The translations under genes and the position numbers were made by a program. The notes below the pieces were generated by a model, which made no database searches, had not been told where the DNA came from, and saw nothing but the letters and a program-made list of their open reading frames with translations. Of a stretch of 16,583 nt of DNA, positions 14,147 through 16,583 are shown piece after piece. Source of the DNA: Anaerolineaceae bacterium UBA5838 (GTDB lineage Bacteria; Chloroflexota; Anaerolineae; Anaerolineales; Anaerolineaceae); NCBI GenBank assembly GCA_002432795.1, contig DJGU01000012.1:1-16583 (forward strand), in the 5' to 3' direction. The first letter of the stretch is position 1, and each line of letters opens with the position of its first letter.

Positions 14147-15256
14147 TTAGACAACGGGTGGGTTTTCCGGGTCAAGGCTGGGATCAAAGATGTGGAAGTT
14201 GTCCATGTTGAAGACAACCCGCATCTTTTCACCATATACCGCCTTAGTGCGGGGATCAACGCGAGCGATGAAACTATGATCGCCGTTGACGAGGTAAAGG
14301 AAAATCTCGTTGCCCATCAGCTCGGTTACATCGATGGTTACATCCACAGGTTCGGCAATGATGCTGGGAGGGGCATACTCGGGATTGTGAATATCTTCAG
14401 GACGAATGCCGAAGATGATGTCCTTGCCAATGACGCTTTCGTAGTGGGAAACATCGTGATCAGGAACACGGAGACGGAAGGAGCCCATGTCCACGAACAT
14501 TACGCCTTCTTCTATATAGACCTTGCCATTGAAGAAGTTCATGGCAGGAGAGCCAATGAAGCCGGCAACGAAGAGGTTTGCTGGTTGATCATAGAGCACC
14601 TGCGGCGTATCGAGCTGCTGCAGTCTGCCCTTGTTCATGACGGCAATCCGGGATGCCATGGTCATAGCTTCTGTCTGGTCATGAGTGACATAGATGAAGG
14701 TGGTCTCAAGGCGCTTGTGGAGCTTGGAAAGCTCAGCGCGGGTCTGGACGCGAAGTTTCGCGTCAAGGTTTGAGAGGGGCTCATCGAAGAGGAAAACCTT
14801 TGGCTCGCGCACAATAGCACGCCCAACAGCCACACGCTGACGCTGACCGCCAGAGAGCTCCTTGGGCTTGCGCTTAAGCAGGCCTTCGATACCGAGGATC
14901 TGAGCTGCCTCTTTGACACGCCGATCGATGTCGGCTTTGTCAAATTTACGCAGTTTCAAGCCAAATGCCATGTTGTCGTAGACAGACATGTGTGGGTAGA
15001 GGGCATAGCTCTGGAAAACCATAGCGATGTCGCGATCTTTGGGGGCAATGTCGTTGACGACCTGGTCGCCAATGAGCACTTCACCCTCTGAGATTTCTTC
15101 CAAACCAGCGAGACAGCGCAGGGCTGTCGTCTTGCCGCAGCCGGAAGGACCAACAAGGACTAAGAACTCTTGATCTTCGATTGCAAGATTAAGATCTTGC
15201 ACGGCGACTACGTCACCAAAACGTTTCCAAACATGATCGTACGTAACACTTGCCAT
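14147..15256 (-). CDS. ugpC: ABC transporter ATP-binding protein, MalK/UgpC/MsmK type
   Basis: Cytosolic ATPase of a carbohydrate (CUT1-type) importer. The 369-residue protein has all ATPase motifs: Walker A G-P-S-G-C-G-K-T-T at 36-44, Q-loop Gln82, signature L-S-G-G-Q at 134-138, Walker B FLFDEP at 155-160 with Glu159, D-loop and His192. After about residue 235 it has the OB-fold (TOBE) regulatory domain, with FGIRPEDI typical of MalK-like proteins. GGAGG lies 8 nt before the ATG at 15256 and excludes a longer TTG start at 15271. No permease or binding-protein gene lies beside it, so it may energise several sugar transporters, as MsmK and MsmX do. The symbol marks the family; the substrate is not known. 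Confidence 0.93.
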   Translation of the reverse strand: MASVTYDHVWKRFGDVVAVQDLNLAIEDQEFLVLVGPSGCGKTTALRCLAGLEEISEGEVLIGDQVVNDIAPKDRDIAMVFQSYALYPHMSVYDNMAFGLKLRKFDKADIDRRVKEAAQILGIEGLLKRKPKELSGGQRQRVAVGRAIVREPKVFLFDEPLSNLDAKLRVQTRAELSKLHKRLETTFIYVTHDQTEAMTMASRIAVMNKGRLQQLDTPQVLYDQPANLFVAGFIGSPAMNFFNGKVYIEEGVMFVDMGSFRLRVPDHDVSHYESVIGKDIIFGIRPEDIHNPEYAPPSIIAEPVDVTIDVTELMGNEIFLYLVNGDHSFIARVDPRTKAVYGEKMRVVFNMDNFHIFDPSLDPENPPVV

Positions 15257-15294
15257 AAGAATTTCCTCCAATCTTGAACGAGTATAGTGACATC

Positions 15295-15300
15295 ATTATA
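15295..15300 (-). promoter_or_regulatory. Candidate -10 box of the ABC ATPase gene
   Basis: On the minus strand a perfect TATAAT lies about 39 nt before the start codon, and a TATACT lies closer. TTGACG sits just upstream of both but at poor spacing (14 bp to TATACT). A promoter is expected here because a terminator separates this gene from glnA. Confidence 0.4.
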
Positions 15301-15373
15301 CGTCAATAATTTGGAAAATAGTAGGTTTTCAAAGACGAATTTTCGAAGGAATTCTCAAAACAAAAAGAAAATG

Positions 15374-15405
15374 AAAAGCACCTGCTCATTGGCAGGTGCT
15401 TTTTT
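15374..15405. terminator. Intrinsic terminator between glnA and the ABC ATPase gene
   Basis: AAAAGCACCTGC (15374-15385) pairs with GCAGGTGCTTTT (15392-15403) around a 6-nt loop. On the minus strand the hairpin is followed by TTTT and a further T-rich stretch, so it ends glnA transcription. The plus strand also carries a T-run. Confidence 0.92.
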
Positions 15406-15419
15406 GGTTCCCAGAGCAA

Positions 15420-16583
15420 TCAGCAATCCAGATAGCGCTCAATTTCGATCGGGATCGGACGGGTCAGAATGTCAATCGCCTCTTTGCGCAGCGTTTTCAC
15501 CCAAAAACTGATGAACTCTTCTGAGAATACGCCGGAGTTGGTCAGAAAATCGTGATCCTTTTCGAGGGCGTCCAGGGCTTCGTTGAACGAGAAGGGGACT
15601 TTTTTGATGCGTTTTTGTTCGGATTCCGGCCAGGCCAGTACGTCGTCATCAAAAGGCCCATAGCCTGCTTCGCGTGGGTCAACTTTTCGGGCAATTCCGT
15701 CAAGTCCTGCCAGCAGCATGGCAGGGATTGCCAGATAGGGGTTGCAGGTGCCATCCGGTGTGCGATATTCAACCCGCACTTCACTCGGGTCAGTGGCATA
15801 CTTGGGGGCACGGACAGCAGCATTGCGATCGCCCTTACCAAAGAAGCAGCTGGTGGGAGCTTCAAAACCTGGCGCAAGGCGCTTGAAGGAGTTGGTTGAG
15901 GGATTTGTGAGAGCGCAAAGAGCCGCGGCGTGGTCGAGAATGCCGCCCACGTAATACAAGGCTGTTTCGCTCAGATTGGCATAGCCTCTGGCATCGTAGA
16001 AAACATTGAGACCATCTTTGAACAGAAGTTGATGGAAGTGCATGCCGCTGCCTGCAGCGCCGAAAAAAGGTTTTGGCATAAAGGTGATAGTTTTGCCCTC
16101 CCCATATGCCAGGTTCTTCGCCAGGTACTTGACCATCATGGAGCCATCGGTGGATTTGAAAATGTCCTGAAGAGGGGGTTCAATCTCGCCATGCCCAGGG
16201 CCACCGGCTTCGTGGTGGTGGTATTTTACTTTGTAACCGAAATCTTCCATCATCAGCGAAATTTCATTGCGCAGATCCTGGTTCTGATCGCCCGGAGCAA
16301 TTTGATGATATCCCCGGTGATTGGAAACCAGGTAGCCATTGGTGGTGGGGTTCTCGATCCAATCGGATTCGTATGAGACGATGGAATAAGAGCTGGCATT
16401 CAGGCGGTTATCGTAGCTGACTTCATCCAGGATAAAGAATTCGTATTCCGGTCCCCAGATAGAACGATCGGCAACGCCGGTCTTTTTCAGATAAGCCTCA
16501 GCCTTGGCCACAATCTGGCGTGGATCAAAATCAAAGCGCACTTTACTATCGGCTTCGTAGATATCCGCCAGGAAGGAGAGAGT
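15420..16583 (-). CDS. glnA: Glutamine synthetase, type I (5' end outside window)
   Basis: Joins ammonia and glutamate with ATP to make glutamine. 387 residues lie in the window; the frame stays open to the edge (LSFLADIYEAD), so about 80-100 N-terminal residues are missing. Catalytic blocks are G-P-E-Y-E-F-F, the HHHEAGGPGHGEIE metal and glutamate site, TFMPKPFFGAAGSGMHFHQ, NPSTNSFKRLAPGFEAP (ATP and substrate loop) and VRVEYRTPDGTCNPYLA. The C-terminus aligns with E. coli GlnA (FLTNSGVFSEEFISFW, ending IEIERYLDC). Where E. coli has the adenylylated tyrosine (NLYDLP) this protein has DDDVLAWPE, with no Tyr. Terminated by the hairpin at 15374-15405. Confidence 0.95.
   Translation of the reverse strand, partial: TLSFLADIYEADSKVRFDFDPRQIVAKAEAYLKKTGVADRSIWGPEYEFFILDEVSYDNRLNASSYSIVSYESDWIENPTTNGYLVSNHRGYHQIAPGDQNQDLRNEISLMMEDFGYKVKYHHHEAGGPGHGEIEPPLQDIFKSTDGSMMVKYLAKNLAYGEGKTITFMPKPFFGAAGSGMHFHQLLFKDGLNVFYDARGYANLSETALYYVGGILDHAAALCALTNPSTNSFKRLAPGFEAPTSCFFGKGDRNAAVRAPKYATDPSEVRVEYRTPDGTCNPYLAIPAMLLAGLDGIARKVDPREAGYGPFDDDVLAWPESEQKRIKKVPFSFNEALDALEKDHDFLTNSGVFSEEFISFWVKTLRKEAIDILTRPIPIEIERYLDC

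Noticed and set aside
14192..14773. Plus-strand open frame of 193 codons opposite the ABC ATPase
   Set aside because: It is antisense to the conserved TOBE and nucleotide-binding domains; a shadow.

Overview
The window reads as part of a Chloroflexota chromosome, most likely class Anaerolineae. This is inferred from gene content and protein flavour (DUF2085 protein, MinC between PBP2 and RodA, CdsZ-like zinc-ribbon coiled coil), not from a marker gene. No phage, plasmid, transposase or CRISPR gene is visible. Nearly all of it is housekeeping.

Layout. (1) 96-4496, plus strand: smpB, a Tat-exported YkuD L,D-transpeptidase, a DUF2085 membrane protein, pgeF, yggS and yggT, tightly packed from 1717 on. 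(2) 4497-5198, minus strand: a coiled-coil zinc-ribbon protein whose stop codon directly abuts the yggT stop codon. (3) 5199-6007: a DUF308/HdeD-like membrane protein behind a full-consensus sigma70-type promoter, with a tandem repeat just upstream and its own terminator. (4) 6008-6380: a non-coding stretch with inverted and direct repeats, ending in an extended -10 promoter for the cell-shape operon. (5) 6381-12757: mreB-mreC-mreD-mrdA(PBP2)-minC-rodA, with translational overlaps. (6) tRNA-Gln(CTG) with its own promoter and terminator. (7) 12930-13370: about 440 bp of non-coding palindromic direct repeats resembling MITE/REP elements. (8) a DUF1461 (Lit-like) membrane protein. (9) minus strand: a lone MalK/UgpC/MsmK-type ABC ATPase, and glnA cut by the window edge.

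How the genes work together. The mre operon encodes the elongasome: MreB filaments, the MreC/MreD scaffold, the RodA glycosyltransferase and the PBP2 transpeptidase. A MinC division inhibitor sits inside it. The upstream YkuD enzyme is another peptidoglycan cross-linker or protein anchor, and PgeF is linked in other bacteria to peptidoglycan precursor quality control, so the window is rich in envelope functions. glnA carries the C-terminal layout of bacterial GS-I but appears to lack the adenylylated tyrosine.

I found no convincing new multi-gene system. The points best worth a second look are the five-unit hairpin repeat locus, the tandem repeat against the DUF308 promoter, the apparently leaderless YkuD transcript, MinC inside the elongasome operon, the Lit-like protein and the GS lacking its regulatory tyrosine.
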